Origin: Microbacterium proteolyticum
GTDB taxonomy: Bacteria > Actinomycetota > Actinomycetes > Actinomycetales > Microbacteriaceae
Assembly: GCF_014192415.1 (NCBI RefSeq)
Contig: NZ_JACHXY010000003.1
Span: 370,227 to 434,226 of the forward strand
Length of the DNA: 64,000 nt
Reading direction: 5' to 3'
Under the pieces are notes generated by a model. It searched no databases, was not told where the DNA came from, and saw only the letters and a list, made by a program, of their open reading frames with translations. Made by a program: the position numbers and the translations under genes. Every line of letters begins with the position of its first letter. The first letter of the stretch is position 1. Below are positions 8,730 through 18,136 of this stretch, in pieces.

Positions 8730-8888
8730 TCAGACCTTCCGGCGGACGAAGCGCAGGACCGCCATGACGGCCCCGACGATCAGGATGATGAGGCCGATCC
8801 ACAACAGGAACTTGACGGCCTCGACGAAGATGCCGAGGAACAAGAGCACGAGACCGACGATGACGAGGATGATGGCGAGAGCAGGCAT
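8730..8888 (-). CDS. Small two-helix membrane protein
   Basis: A 52-residue, almost wholly hydrophobic protein: two helices (about residues 3-20 and 24-45) joined by a short FVEAVK turn and ending in FVRRKV, which puts the basic tail in the cytoplasm. GGTGGGG sits a few bases before ATG 8888. It resembles the tiny hydrophobic stress proteins widespread in Microbacteriaceae; no function is known. It stands between the terminator at 8645-8688 and a 138-base divergent promoter region. Confidence 0.75.
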   Translation of the reverse strand: MPALAIILVIVGLVLLFLGIFVEAVKFLLWIGLIILIVGAVMAVLRFVRRKV

Positions 8889-9026
8889 GTCCCCACCCTG
8901 CGCCGCCGCGGAGACCTCTCCTACGGCCTTGACACCCTGGCACGTGCGCGACACGCGCCTGTCAAGACCGCTGCGGCGACGCCCGCGCGGGTTTAACGTC
9001 GACCCACCACGATCCAGGAGGCGGCA

Positions 9027-9287
9027 ATGGCTGAGCGAGATGTCAACGGACACGGCACGGGGCCCGACGAGGGCGAATACACCGACCAGCAGCTGCCGGA
9101 TGGGACGGCGGACCGCGGGAGCGCCGACCTGCCGGGCGAGTACGTCGACCGGCAGAACGCCGACGGCACCCAGGAGCGGCCCCGGTCCGACGAGGCGGGC
9201 GCCTACACCGATGTGCAGCTGCCGGGCGGCGACGAGTCGCGCGAGGACGTTCAGGATCCCGGCGAGTACACCGACCGGGACCGGTGA
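9027..9287 (+). CDS. Acidic repeat protein (GEYTD repeats)
   Basis: An 86-residue acidic, hydrophilic protein built from four imperfect repeats: GEYTDQQLPDGT, GEYVDRQNADGT, GAYTDVQLPGGD and a final partial GEYTDRDR. No signal peptide or membrane helix. A clear AGGAGG sits eight bases before ATG 9027. The regular G-E/A-Y-T/V-D-x-Q spacing of about 24-26 residues suggests a repeated binding or structural unit, possibly metal-binding through the acidic side chains, but the function is unknown. Confidence 0.8.
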   Translation: MAERDVNGHGTGPDEGEYTDQQLPDGTADRGSADLPGEYVDRQNADGTQERPRSDEAGAYTDVQLPGGDESREDVQDPGEYTDRDR

Positions 9288-9351
9288 TCGCGGCGTGGGC
9301 GCCCGCGAGCTCCTGCGACCTGAACTCACACACCCTCCCGAAGGAATGCCC

Positions 9352-9813
9352 GTGTCGAACTCGCCTCTCATCCGCCCCGTGTCCCCCGACGACGCCGGCG
9401 AGGTGCTCACCGTCCAGCGCGCCGCCTTCGTGAGCGAGGCGCTGATCTACGGCGACCCCGACATGCCGCCGCTCACCCAGACCCTCGAGGAGCTGCGTGC
9501 CGAACTCGTCGAGAACCTCGGCTGCGTCGCCGTGACGGAGCACCGCATCGTCGGGGCGGTGCGGGCGCGCCTCGATGGCGAGCTCCTGCTCATCGGGCGC
9601 CTGGCGATCGCGCCCGACCAGCAGGGTGAGGGGCTGGGGACGCTGCTCCTCGACGCGGTCGAGCAGCGCGGCCGTGAGGCCGGCGCGACCGAGGCCGAGC
9701 TGTTCACCGGGGGTCTGAGCGAGGCGAACCAGCGCCTCTACGAGCGGGAGGGATACCACCGCACCGAAGAGACGGCCGACGGCGAGATCTTCTACCGGAA
9801 GGCTCTCGGCTGA
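9352..9813 (+). CDS. GNAT family N-acetyltransferase
   Basis: A 153-residue acetyltransferase. The acetyl-CoA-binding motif A is LAIAPDQQGEGLGTLLLDAVE (QxxGxG), and the end segment RLYEREGYHR is the usual helix 4/strand 6. The start is ambiguous: ATG 9346 abuts the GAAGGA ribosome binding site, while GTG 9352 has the normal spacing, so I prefer GTG. The acceptor is unknown; sequence style is close to general amino-group acetyltransferases. Confidence 0.9.
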   Translation: MSNSPLIRPVSPDDAGEVLTVQRAAFVSEALIYGDPDMPPLTQTLEELRAELVENLGCVAVTEHRIVGAVRARLDGELLLIGRLAIAPDQQGEGLGTLLLDAVEQRGREAGATEAELFTGGLSEANQRLYEREGYHRTEETADGEIFYRKALG

Positions 9814-9923
9814 CCCGTCGGGCACGCCCGCCAGAACACGGGATGCCACGAGGACAGAGGCACGCGGCTCGGGTCGTCCTGTTCTCGAAGCATCCCCTGT
9901 TCCCGTGCCGCTCCCGGATGCCG

Positions 9924-9957
9924 AAGGGCCGTCGCCCGTACCCGGACGACGGCCCTT
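9924..9957. terminator. Bidirectional hairpin terminator
   Basis: An 11-bp perfect stem (AAGGGCCGTCG at 9924-9934, its complement at 9947-9957) with a 12-nt loop. On the + strand CCTTCCTCTC follows; on the - strand TTCGGCATCC. It lies between the convergent GNAT and SDR genes. Confidence 0.75.
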
Positions 9958-9970
9958 CCTCTCGAGTTGC

Positions 9971-10864
9971 TTACGGCGTGGGCATTCCGCCGTTGACGTT
10001 GAGCGTCTCACCGATCACGTAGCTCGACTCCGCCGACGCGAGGTACACGAACGCCGGCGCGAGCTCGGCGGGCTGACCCATGCGACCGAGCGGGGTCTCC
10101 TCGCCGAACTCGTCGACCTTCTCGTCGGGCTGACCGTCGGTCACCTGCAGCGGCGTCCAGATCGGACCGGGCGCGACCGCGTTCACGCGGATGCCCTTGG
10201 GCGCGAGCTGCTGGCCGAGCGCCTTGGTGAAGGTGTTGATGGTGGCCTTCGTCGAGGCGTAGTCGACGAGGATCGGCGCGGGCGAGTACGCCTGGATCGA
10301 CGTGGTGTTGATGATCGTCGAGCCCGGCGCCAGGTGCGGCACGGCCTCCTTGCAGATCCAGAACATCGCGTACACGTTGGTCTTGAACGTGTCGTCGAAC
10401 TGCTCGTCGCTCAGGGTCGTGACGTCTTCGTTGAAGATCTGCTTGCCGCCGTTGTTGACGACGATGTCGAGGCCGCCGAGACCCTCGACGGCTTCCTTCA
10501 CCAGCGTGCGGGCGTACTCGCGCTCGCGCAGGTCGCCGGGGATCTGGACGACGGTCGCGCCGGCCTCACGGAGGATGCCGGCGATGCGGTCGGCATCCAC
10601 CTTCTCCTCGGGCAGGTACGACATCGCGACCGAGGCACCCTCGCGGGCGAAGGCGATCGCGGTGGCGGCGCCGATGCCCGAGTCGGCGCCGGTGATGAGG
10701 GCCTTGCGACCCTTCAAGCGCTCGCTGCCGACGTAGGTGTCCTCACCGAGGGCGGCCTTGGGCGTGAGCTCGGCGTCGAGACCGGGCTCCTTCTGGTCCT
10801 GCGACTTCGGGTCGATGTCGGCGTAGAGCTTGGTCGGGTCGGTGAACGTGTACTGCGTGCTCAT
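9971..10864 (-). CDS. SDR family oxidoreductase (general stress protein 39/YghA type)
   Basis: A 297-residue short-chain dehydrogenase with the ~45-residue N-terminal extension (YTFTDPTKLYADIDPKSQ-like) seen in the Gsp39/YghA group. The cofactor motif is TGADSGIG, followed by NNGG, and the catalytic Ser-Tyr-Lys lies in TTSIQAY...DYASTK. The C-terminus GGMPTP is family-typical. ATG 10864 follows AAAGGA; an upstream ATG at 10879 has no such signal. It is 54 bases downstream of the GH15 gene on the same strand, so the two may be co-transcribed. Confidence 0.93.
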   Translation of the reverse strand: MSTQYTFTDPTKLYADIDPKSQDQKEPGLDAELTPKAALGEDTYVGSERLKGRKALITGADSGIGAATAIAFAREGASVAMSYLPEEKVDADRIAGILREAGATVVQIPGDLREREYARTLVKEAVEGLGGLDIVVNNGGKQIFNEDVTTLSDEQFDDTFKTNVYAMFWICKEAVPHLAPGSTIINTTSIQAYSPAPILVDYASTKATINTFTKALGQQLAPKGIRVNAVAPGPIWTPLQVTDGQPDEKVDEFGEETPLGRMGQPAELAPAFVYLASAESSYVIGETLNVNGGMPTP

Positions 10865-10918
10865 GGCGAGTCCTTTCATGGGGAGATGGATGCCGCGGCG
10901 TCACGCCACGGCGGGGAG

Positions 10919-12727
10919 TCAGTGGCCGGCGAGGTCGTCGTCGTCGACGAGGTCGCGGATGACGAGGGCGGCGTTGATGAGCGCGAGGTGGCTGAGGGCC
11001 TGCGGGAGGTTCCCCCAGAACGCCCCGTCGGCCTCGGCGATCATCTCGGAGTAGATGCCGACGTCGTTCGCTTGCGCCACGAGGGCGTCCATGGCCTCGA
11101 CGGCCTCGTCGTGCCGGCCGACGCAGGTCAGGGCGGTCGCCCGCCAGAACGCACAGGCGACGAACGTCTGCTCCTCCTGGTCCATGCCGGTGTAGCGGTA
11201 GACGAGGTGGTCGTCGGTCGTCAAGCGCTCGGTGATGGCATCCAGGGTCTTGGACATCCGCTCGCCGCGGTCGAAGCCGGTAGGGGCGTGCAGCAGCACC
11301 GAGGCGTCGAGGTCGTCGCTGCCCGGCGCGATCGTGTACGCCTCGAGCTTGTCCGACCAGCAGTGCTGCTCGACCCAGGAGTGGATGCGGTCGCGCTCGG
11401 CACGCCACCTGTCGCCGTTGTCGGGGATGTGCCCCCCGGCGGCCAGCCACTGCGCGTCGTCGAGCGCCTTCCAGCAGCCCATCTTCGACGAGGTGTAGTG
11501 GCGAAGTTCCGGAAGCTCCCACATGCCGGAGTCCTCGCGGCGCCAGAGGTCGCAGGTGCGGTCGGCCACGTCGGCGAGCAGACGACCGGTCTGGGTGTCG
11601 AGGCGGTTGCCGGCTTCGACGTACGTACGGCACAGTGCGATCAGGTCGCCGTAGACGCCGAGTTGCAGCTGCCCCTGGGCGGGGTTGCCGGTGACGACGG
11701 GCTGGTTTCCGTTCCACCCCGGAACCTCGTGCTTCTCGAGGCCGATCTCGGCGTCACCGTCGAGGGTGTACATCACCTGCACCTCGGGACCGTTCTTGCG
11801 GATCGTCCGCAGCAGCCAGGAGATCGCGGCGTGCGTCTCCTCGCGGAGGCCGAAGCCCACCCACGCGTGCGCGGTGTAGGCGAGGTCGCGCACCCAGGCG
11901 TAGCGGTAGTCCCAGTTCTTGCCCCCGCGGGGGTTCTCGGGCAGCGACGTCGTCGCCGCGGCGGCGATCGCCCCGGTCGGGCTGAACAGCAGCAGCTTCA
12001 GCGCGAGGGCGCTGCGCTGGACGTCATCGGCCCAGGGGCCCTCGTACGAGAACTCGTCCGACCACATCGTCCACCCGCCGATCGTGCGGTCGATGCCGCG
12101 GTCGACGTTCTTCGCATCGGGGATGCGGAGGGGCTCGCCCTCGGTGGCGGCGATCACGAGCAGGTGACGCGAGTCCTTCGAGGTTGTGAATCCTCCGTCG
12201 ATGCTCTCGTCGCCGGCGTCGGGCTCGCCGTGCAGTCCGTGCTCGTGACCGACGACCGCCAACGAGACGTGACCGATGCGCATGATCGAGAATCCGTCGA
12301 TCCGCTCGGTCCAGGGTGAGGCCGACCGCAGCATCGTCCCCGGCTGCACGCACCAGGCGAATTCGACCTCGCCCTTCACCCCGTCGACGCGTCGGGCGAG
12401 CTCGGCCCACGGCAAACGGCCCGCGATGCCGGTCACCATGGCATCCGTGAGGGTGGCGACGCCGGTCGCGGTGGTGAAGGTCGTCTCGAGGACGTTCGTG
12501 CGAGGGAGGTATCGACGGGTGACCTCGTACTCCCCCACGGGGGCGAGTCGGATGCAGCCGCCGGCCGATTCGTCGACGAGCCGCGCGAACACGGGGCGGG
12601 AGTGGATGTTGGGAAGCGGTAGCCAGTCGACCGACCCGTCCAGGCCGATCAGGGCGACGGTGCGACCGTCGCCGATCGCCGCATAGTCGCGCAACGGTCG
12701 GGATGGCGCAGGCGGATCGAGGGGCAC
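10919..12727 (-). CDS. Glycoside hydrolase family 15 protein (trehalase/glucoamylase-like)
   Basis: A 602-residue cytosolic GH15 enzyme. The N-terminal beta-sandwich opens with the family signature DYAAIGDGRTVALIGLDGSV DW-type block, and the (alpha/alpha)6 catalytic domain includes NWDYRYAWVRDLAYT and, near the end, the GNLPQALSHLALINA segment. Actinobacterial relatives of this length include trehalases and other alpha-glucosidases; the exact sugar cannot be read from sequence. The start is GTG 12727 with only a weak upstream signal. The neighbouring stress SDR and Dps genes fit a trehalose/osmotic-stress context, but this is inference. Confidence 0.92.
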   Translation of the reverse strand: MPLDPPAPSRPLRDYAAIGDGRTVALIGLDGSVDWLPLPNIHSRPVFARLVDESAGGCIRLAPVGEYEVTRRYLPRTNVLETTFTTATGVATLTDAMVTGIAGRLPWAELARRVDGVKGEVEFAWCVQPGTMLRSASPWTERIDGFSIMRIGHVSLAVVGHEHGLHGEPDAGDESIDGGFTTSKDSRHLLVIAATEGEPLRIPDAKNVDRGIDRTIGGWTMWSDEFSYEGPWADDVQRSALALKLLLFSPTGAIAAAATTSLPENPRGGKNWDYRYAWVRDLAYTAHAWVGFGLREETHAAISWLLRTIRKNGPEVQVMYTLDGDAEIGLEKHEVPGWNGNQPVVTGNPAQGQLQLGVYGDLIALCRTYVEAGNRLDTQTGRLLADVADRTCDLWRREDSGMWELPELRHYTSSKMGCWKALDDAQWLAAGGHIPDNGDRWRAERDRIHSWVEQHCWSDKLEAYTIAPGSDDLDASVLLHAPTGFDRGERMSKTLDAITERLTTDDHLVYRYTGMDQEEQTFVACAFWRATALTCVGRHDEAVEAMDALVAQANDVGIYSEMIAEADGAFWGNLPQALSHLALINAALVIRDLVDDDDLAGH

Positions 12728-12939
12728 GCTCTCACGCTATGGAGGCCGCGACGAGGTGGGGCCGGGGTTGCCGAGGGGATGCCGAGCGGCTACGACGCGG
12801 CACGGGCCCCGCAGACCCGTCTCGCCGTGTCCCGCCGCGGGGCCGGCGGCTACCTCGCCGTGCACGCCCCCGCAACCCCCGTCACCGCCGCGGGAGAGCG
12901 ACCTAGCGTCAGAGGTGACCGTGAGTGAAAGGAACGCGC

Positions 12940-13500
12940 ATGTCCACCACCACCAAGGACGCCCCCACCAAGAACCGTCGTCGCGCCGCGCGCGGAGGCA
13001 GCGGTCCCGAAACGACCGAAGAGCAGAACGCCGAGAAGGGCTTCCAGGCGTCGGAGCAGCTGACCGATGCGCTGCAGGCCGTCCTGATCGACCTCATCGA
13101 ACTGTCGATCCAGGGCAAGCAGGCGCACTGGAACGTCGTCGGCAAGAACTTCCGCGACACTCATCTGCAGCTCGATGAGATCATCGACGCCGCCCGCGAG
13201 TTCAGTGACACCGTCGCCGAGCGTATGCGCGCCCTGCACGCTCTTCCCGACGGCCGCAGCGACACCATCGCCGAGACCACCACCCTGCCGGAGTTCCCCC
13301 AGGGCGAGGTCGACACCTCCGAGGTCGTCGACCTGATCACCGAGCGCATCGACGCCACGGTGGGCACCGTTCGCGACGTGCACGACGACGTCGACGACGA
13401 GGACCCCACGAGCGCCGACATCCTGCACTCGATCCTCGAGCGCCTCGAGCAGCTCTCGTGGATGGTCAGTGCCGAGAACCGCGTCGCCCGCAAGTCGTAA
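12940..13500 (+). CDS. Dps-like ferritin, DNA protection during starvation
   Basis: A 186-residue Dps family protein. A ~45-residue basic, Lys/Arg-rich N-terminal tail (KNRRRAARGG) probably binds DNA. The ferroxidase ligands shared between subunits are visible: His in GKQAHWNVVG, and Asp/Glu in FRDTHLQLDEIIDAAREFSD. Five helices as expected. ATG 12940 follows GAAAGGA. Dps dodecamers oxidise Fe(II) with H2O2 and compact DNA. Divergent from GH15 across a 212-base intergenic region. Confidence 0.95.
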   Translation: MSTTTKDAPTKNRRRAARGGSGPETTEEQNAEKGFQASEQLTDALQAVLIDLIELSIQGKQAHWNVVGKNFRDTHLQLDEIIDAAREFSDTVAERMRALHALPDGRSDTIAETTTLPEFPQGEVDTSEVVDLITERIDATVGTVRDVHDDVDDEDPTSADILHSILERLEQLSWMVSAENRVARKS

Positions 13501-13516
13501 GCACGATCGAAGAAAC

Positions 13517-13548
13517 CGGATGCCGGGGCCTCAGGGCCTCGGCATCCG
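13517..13548. terminator. Hairpin after dps, putative terminator
   Basis: A 14-bp stem with one G-T pair (13517-13530 against 13535-13548) and a 4-nt loop, located just after the dps stop. No T-tract follows. Confidence 0.6.
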
Positions 13549-13626
13549 TCGTCGGTGCGACGAGGAACCGCCCGCCGCACACCTCGCACCGACTCGGTCG
13601 GACCCCTCGACGCCATTCAGGAGCCG

Positions 13627-16158
13627 TCAGAGCCTGAGCACCTCGGTGACCCGCACGATCGCGGTGCCCTCCTCCTCGGACGCGGCGAGATCGACCTCCG
13701 CGCGGATGCGCCAGTCGTGGTCGCCCGCGGGGTCGTCGATCGTCTGCTCGATCCGCCAGACACCCTCGGAGGCCGCTGACTCGTCGATCGCGACGAGGGC
13801 CGAGGAGCGCGACGCGCCGCCCGTGCCGATCGCGTCGTGCTCGTCGAAATAACTGTCGAGTACACCCGGCCAATCGATCTCGGGGTTCAGCTGCACGAGC
13901 TCGTCGTCGCGCTGCAGCGCCGCCAGCTGCACGCGGCGGAACATCTCGTTGCGCACGAGCACGACGAACGCGCGGCGGTTGGTGAGGATCGACGGGGGCG
14001 CCGGCGGCACGACGGGCGCGTCGGGGTCGTCGGCGGGGTTGATGAGCTGCTCCCACTCGTCGACGAGGCTCGAGTCGACCTGTCGCACGAGCTCCCCGAG
14101 CCACGCGATCAGGTCGAGCAGGTCGGGAGTCTGCGCGTCGACCGGCACGGTCTGGCGGATCGCGCGGTAGGCGTCGCTCAGATAACGCAGCACGAGTCCC
14201 TCGCTGCGGGCGAGCTGGTACAGCGAGACGTACTCGCCGAAGGAGCACGCCCGCTCGAACATGTCGCGCACGACCGACTTGGGCGACAGCTCGAAGTCGC
14301 GGATCCACGGCTGGCTGGAGGCGAACACCTCGTACGCCTGCGCCAGCAGCTCGTCGAGCGGCTTTGGCCAGGTGATCTCCTCGAGCAGCTCCATGCGCTC
14401 GTCGTACTCGATCCCCTCGCGCTTCATCGCGGCCACGGCCTCGCCGCGCGCGCGGAACTGCTGCTGCGACAGGATCGGGCGCGGGTCGTCGAGGGTCGCC
14501 TCGATGACGCTGACCACGTCGAGCGCGTAGTGTCCGGTGCCGACCGACGACGCCGCGGGAACGGCATCCGGTCCCCGTCCGAGCTCGACCTCGGGGTCGA
14601 GCATCTCGATCGCCGCGAGCGCGAACGGCGACAGCGGCTGGTTGAGGGCGAAGTTGGGCTGCAGGTCGACGGTGAGCCGGATGCCGTCGGGCCCCGCCTC
14701 GACCACGCCCGCCTGCACGAGGGTGCGGAAGATCGCGATCGCCCGGCGCGCGAGCTCGTACTGGCGGGCGCGCGGTTCGTGGTTGTCGAAGACCAGCGAG
14801 CGGACGTTGCCGAACACGTCGCCGCCCCGAGCGATGACGTTGATGAGCATGGCGGCGCTGAGCTTCATCTGCGGCTGGAGCGGCTCGGGCTCGGCCACCA
14901 CCAGACGGTCGTAGCTCTGCTCGGTCCAGTTGACGAAGCCCTGCGGCGCCTTCTTGCGCACGATCTTCTTCTGCTTCTTCAGGTCGTCGCCGGCTCTGAG
15001 GATCTGCGCGGCGTTCTCGATCTCGTGGTCCGGCGCCATCACGACGACCGTGCCGGCGGTGTCGTAGCCGGCCCGGCCCGCGCGCCCGGAGATCTGGTGG
15101 AACTCGCGCGCCGAGAGCTGGCGCATGCGCGTGCCGTCGTACTTGGTCAGCGCGGTCATGAGGACCGTGCGGATCGGCACGTTGATGCCGACGCCGAGCG
15201 TGTCGGTGCCGCAGATGACCCGCAGAAGTCCCCGCTGCGCCAACGTCTCGACGAGCCGGCGGTAGCGCGGCAGCATGCCCGCGTGGTGCACGCCGATCCC
15301 GGCGCGGACGTACCGCGACAGCGTCTTGCCGAAGCCGGTGGTGAAGCGGAAGCCGCCGATCGCCTCCGCGATCTCGTCGCGTTGCTCGCGCCCGATGATG
15401 CGGATCGATGACAGTGCCTGCGCCCGCTCCATGGCCGCGGCCTGTGAGAAGTGCACGACGTAGATCGGCGCCTGCTTGGTGTCGAGCAGCTCCTGAACGG
15501 TCTCGTGCACGGGAGTGCGGGCGTACTCGAAGTGCAGGGGCACGGGTCGCTCGACGCCGGTGACGCGCGCGGCAGGGCGGCCGGTGCGGCGCGAGAGGTC
15601 GTCGGCGATGTCGCTGACATCACCGAGGGTCGCCGACATCAGGATGAACTGCGCGCGCCTCAGCAACAGCAGCGGCACCTGCCACGCCCACCCACGATCG
15701 GCCTCGCCGTAGTAGTGGAACTCGTCCATCACGACCTGGTCGACGTTCGCGTCAGCGCCCTGGCGAAGGGCGAGGTTCGCGAGGATCTCGGCCGTGCAGC
15801 ACACGATCGGCGCGTCGGCGTTGACGGAGGAGTCGCCCGTGACCATGCCGACGTTCTCGGCGCCGAAGATGTCGACGAGCGCGAAGAACTTCTCGCTCAC
15901 GAGCGCCTTGATCGGCGCCGTGTAATAGCTCCGGCCGCCCCGGGAGAGGGATGCCGCGTGGGCGGCGACCGCCACGAGCGACTTGCCCGTGCCGGTCGGC
16001 GTCGACAACACGACGTTCGCCCCCGAGACGATCTCGATGATCGCCTCGTCCTGCGCGGGGTACAGGGTCAGACCGCGCGAGGTCGCCCACTCGACGAAAC
16101 CGAGGTACACGGCATCCGGATCGCTGCCGGTGGGCACGTGCTCAAGGAGGGGGGTCAC
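13627..16158 (-). CDS. DEAD/DEAH-box helicase with DUF3516 (Ski2-like)
   Basis: An 843-residue superfamily 2 helicase. Walker A TPTGTGKS is at residues 53-60, motif II DEFH at 145-148, motif III SAT at 175-177, and motif VI HQISGRAGRAGYD is further on. After the two RecA domains, the long C-terminal half is DUF3516, an actinobacterial extension. It probably unwinds RNA or structured nucleic acids using ATP. The ATG at 16158 gives the standard N-terminus with a Q-motif-like YPAQDEAI. A single gene, convergent with dps and 51 bases after the next leftward gene. Confidence 0.95.
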   Translation of the reverse strand: MTPLLEHVPTGSDPDAVYLGFVEWATSRGLTLYPAQDEAIIEIVSGANVVLSTPTGTGKSLVAVAAHAASLSRGGRSYYTAPIKALVSEKFFALVDIFGAENVGMVTGDSSVNADAPIVCCTAEILANLALRQGADANVDQVVMDEFHYYGEADRGWAWQVPLLLLRRAQFILMSATLGDVSDIADDLSRRTGRPAARVTGVERPVPLHFEYARTPVHETVQELLDTKQAPIYVVHFSQAAAMERAQALSSIRIIGREQRDEIAEAIGGFRFTTGFGKTLSRYVRAGIGVHHAGMLPRYRRLVETLAQRGLLRVICGTDTLGVGINVPIRTVLMTALTKYDGTRMRQLSAREFHQISGRAGRAGYDTAGTVVVMAPDHEIENAAQILRAGDDLKKQKKIVRKKAPQGFVNWTEQSYDRLVVAEPEPLQPQMKLSAAMLINVIARGGDVFGNVRSLVFDNHEPRARQYELARRAIAIFRTLVQAGVVEAGPDGIRLTVDLQPNFALNQPLSPFALAAIEMLDPEVELGRGPDAVPAASSVGTGHYALDVVSVIEATLDDPRPILSQQQFRARGEAVAAMKREGIEYDERMELLEEITWPKPLDELLAQAYEVFASSQPWIRDFELSPKSVVRDMFERACSFGEYVSLYQLARSEGLVLRYLSDAYRAIRQTVPVDAQTPDLLDLIAWLGELVRQVDSSLVDEWEQLINPADDPDAPVVPPAPPSILTNRRAFVVLVRNEMFRRVQLAALQRDDELVQLNPEIDWPGVLDSYFDEHDAIGTGGASRSSALVAIDESAASEGVWRIEQTIDDPAGDHDWRIRAEVDLAASEEEGTAIVRVTEVLRL

Positions 16159-16209
16159 TCCCCCACCCTCTCATTCGCCGGGCGGGCGGGGCTGGGAGCG
16201 TCGGGATCG

Positions 16210-16974
16210 TCAACCGCGGCCGGCGAAGACGCCCACGTTCTCGCCGTCGAAGACGAACTGCACGCTCGTGCCGATCGGGAATCGCTCGACGAACGCCTCC
16301 GGCATCCCCTCCGCCACGACGAACTCGACCGTCGCGGGGAAGATCCCCGCCCCGCACCCGCCGTAGACGAAGTTGCCCGCGACGCCGCGCGCTCCCCGTA
16401 ACGACACCTCGGCGGTGTCGAGCAGGTACAGGCACGGGCTGCGGTTCTCGGTCGCATCCACCTGCGCGAATCCCACGAAGGCGGTCACGCCGTAGAAATC
16501 CTTGAAGGCGCGCTCCGCACCCGTGCGCTCGCCGAAGATCGCGGGCGTCTCGGTGTCGGGATCCTCCTCCAGCGTTCCGACCTGCGGGGCGCCCACCGAG
16601 CTCGCCACGGGCACGAAGGTCACGGTCAACGCCGTCCCGGCGCTCGCCAACGCCGTGACGGCCGCGAGAGAAATCGCCCAGGCCCAGAACTGACGCCGCG
16701 ATCGCACGAGCGGGCGACGCTCGCGGGGCTCTTCGTCGTCCTCGGCCTCGGATTCGCCGAGCCGTTCCGCATCGTCCTCGATTCCGGATGCCGTCGGCTC
16801 GGCCGGTGCGTCCGGCGTCGGTCTCGGCGGCGGGGGCGAGGACCGCTCGTGCCGCTCGAGTTCTTCGAGGACCGCAAGCCGCTCCGACGCCGCCAGGTCG
16901 CCGGCGATGTCCGCGTCGGGGCCGTAGGCCCGGGCGCGCAGGCGACGCAGCTCGTGGCGTACGTCGTCGTCCAT
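16210..16974 (-). CDS. Hypothetical single-pass membrane protein
   Basis: A 254-residue protein with a cytoplasmic N-terminal part (MDDDVRHELRRLRARAYGP, an alpha-helical start found in many actinobacterial membrane proteins), a Pro/Glu-rich linker, one transmembrane helix around residues 115-140 after an RSRRQFW anchor, and an extracytoplasmic domain of ~110 residues with two Cys that could form a disulfide (SPCLYLL, GGCGAG). No enzyme motif. ATG 16974 is chosen because the helical start follows it. Function unknown. Confidence 0.82.
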   Translation of the reverse strand: MDDDVRHELRRLRARAYGPDADIAGDLAASERLAVLEELERHERSSPPPPRPTPDAPAEPTASGIEDDAERLGESEAEDDEEPRERRPLVRSRRQFWAWAISLAAVTALASAGTALTVTFVPVASSVGAPQVGTLEEDPDTETPAIFGERTGAERAFKDFYGVTAFVGFAQVDATENRSPCLYLLDTAEVSLRGARGVAGNFVYGGCGAGIFPATVEFVVAEGMPEAFVERFPIGTSVQFVFDGENVGVFAGRG

Positions 16975-17064
16975 GCTCTGAATGGTTCCACACCTCGAAG
17001 GGTCCGGGGCCATCCGGGGGTCCATGCGCGGGAATAGACCGGGACGACCCGCGTTGCACCCCGT

Positions 17065-18105
17065 ATGCGCTCCTTCGGCACACTCTCCTTCGGCCACTAC
17101 GGCCCCCTCGGCGGCGGGCACCACCTGACCGCGGGTGACTCGATGCTGCAGGCGATCGATCTCGCCCAGGGCATGGACGACCTCGGCGTCAACGGCATCT
17201 CGTTCCGCGTGCACCACTTCGCCCGTCAGCAGGCGGCTCCCATGCCCCTGCTCGCCGCGATCGCCGCCCGCACCTCGCGCATCGAGGTCGGCACCGGCGT
17301 GATCGACATGCGGTACGAGAACCCGCTCATGCTGGCCGAGGAGGCGGCATCCCTCGACCTCATCAGCGGCAACCGCCTCGCCCTCGGCGTGAGCCGTGGT
17401 TCACCCGAGACCGTGGTCCGCGGATACGAGGCGTTCGGCTACACCGGGTCGGCCGACCCGCGCGGCGGCGATATCGCCCGCGAGCACTTCGACCTCTTCC
17501 TGCGGGCGATCGACGGCGAGGGTCTGGCCGAGCGCGACCCCCACAGCCCCTTCGGCGGAGGGACGGGCCTGCAGCGCATCGAGCCGCACTCCCCGGGGTT
17601 GCGTAAGCGCATCTGGTGGGGAGCCGGCACCACGGCCACCGCCGAGTGGGCGGGTCGCATCGGCGTCAACCTCATGTCGTCGACACTGCTCACCGAAGCC
17701 GACGGCACGCCGTTCGACCTCCTGCAGGCGCAGCAGCTCGACGCCTTCCGTGCCGCCTGGCGCGAGGCCGGCCACGAGGGCGAGCCCCGCACGTCGGTGA
17801 GTCGCAGCATCTTCCCGATCGTCACGGCCGAAGACGAGATGTACTTCGCCGGGTCCGCGGGCAGCGACCAGATCGGCGTCATCGACGGCATGCGCTCGAC
17901 CTTCGGCAAGACCTACGCCGCAACCCCCGACAAGCTCGTCGAGCAGCTGCAGAACGACGCCGCGGTGATGAGCGCCGACACCCTCATGCTGACGATCCCG
18001 TCGCAGATGGGCGTGGCGTTCAACCTTCGCCTCGTCGAGAACTTCGCGCAGCACATCGCCCCGGCCCTCGGCTGGGTGCCGACGCACGCATCGGCCGCCG
18101 TCTGA
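17065..18105 (+). CDS. LLM-class flavin-dependent oxidoreductase
   Basis: A 346-residue bacterial luciferase-like monooxygenase (TIM barrel, FMNH2-dependent). It opens LSFGHYGPLG and carries IEVGTGVIDMRYENPLMLAEE and RLALGVSRGSPE, the typical second-strand and flavin-binding blocks; the end TLMLTIPSQMGVAFNLRLVENFA is also family-typical. The substrate is unknown. No clear ribosome binding site precedes ATG 17065, so the mRNA may be leaderless. It is divergent from the membrane protein gene across 90 bases. Confidence 0.93.
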   Translation: MRSFGTLSFGHYGPLGGGHHLTAGDSMLQAIDLAQGMDDLGVNGISFRVHHFARQQAAPMPLLAAIAARTSRIEVGTGVIDMRYENPLMLAEEAASLDLISGNRLALGVSRGSPETVVRGYEAFGYTGSADPRGGDIAREHFDLFLRAIDGEGLAERDPHSPFGGGTGLQRIEPHSPGLRKRIWWGAGTTATAEWAGRIGVNLMSSTLLTEADGTPFDLLQAQQLDAFRAAWREAGHEGEPRTSVSRSIFPIVTAEDEMYFAGSAGSDQIGVIDGMRSTFGKTYAATPDKLVEQLQNDAAVMSADTLMLTIPSQMGVAFNLRLVENFAQHIAPALGWVPTHASAAV

Positions 18106-18136
18106 GCGTCGTCGGCGGGGGCATGAGCCGCCTGGC

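Noticed and set aside
9905..12319. An 804-codon open frame antisense to the SDR and GH15 genes
   Set aside because: Runs through two well-supported genes; amino acid composition is that of a complementary-strand shadow.
13837..15411. A 524-codon frame antisense to the DUF3516 helicase
   Set aside because: The helicase on the other strand has every SF2 motif; this frame has none.
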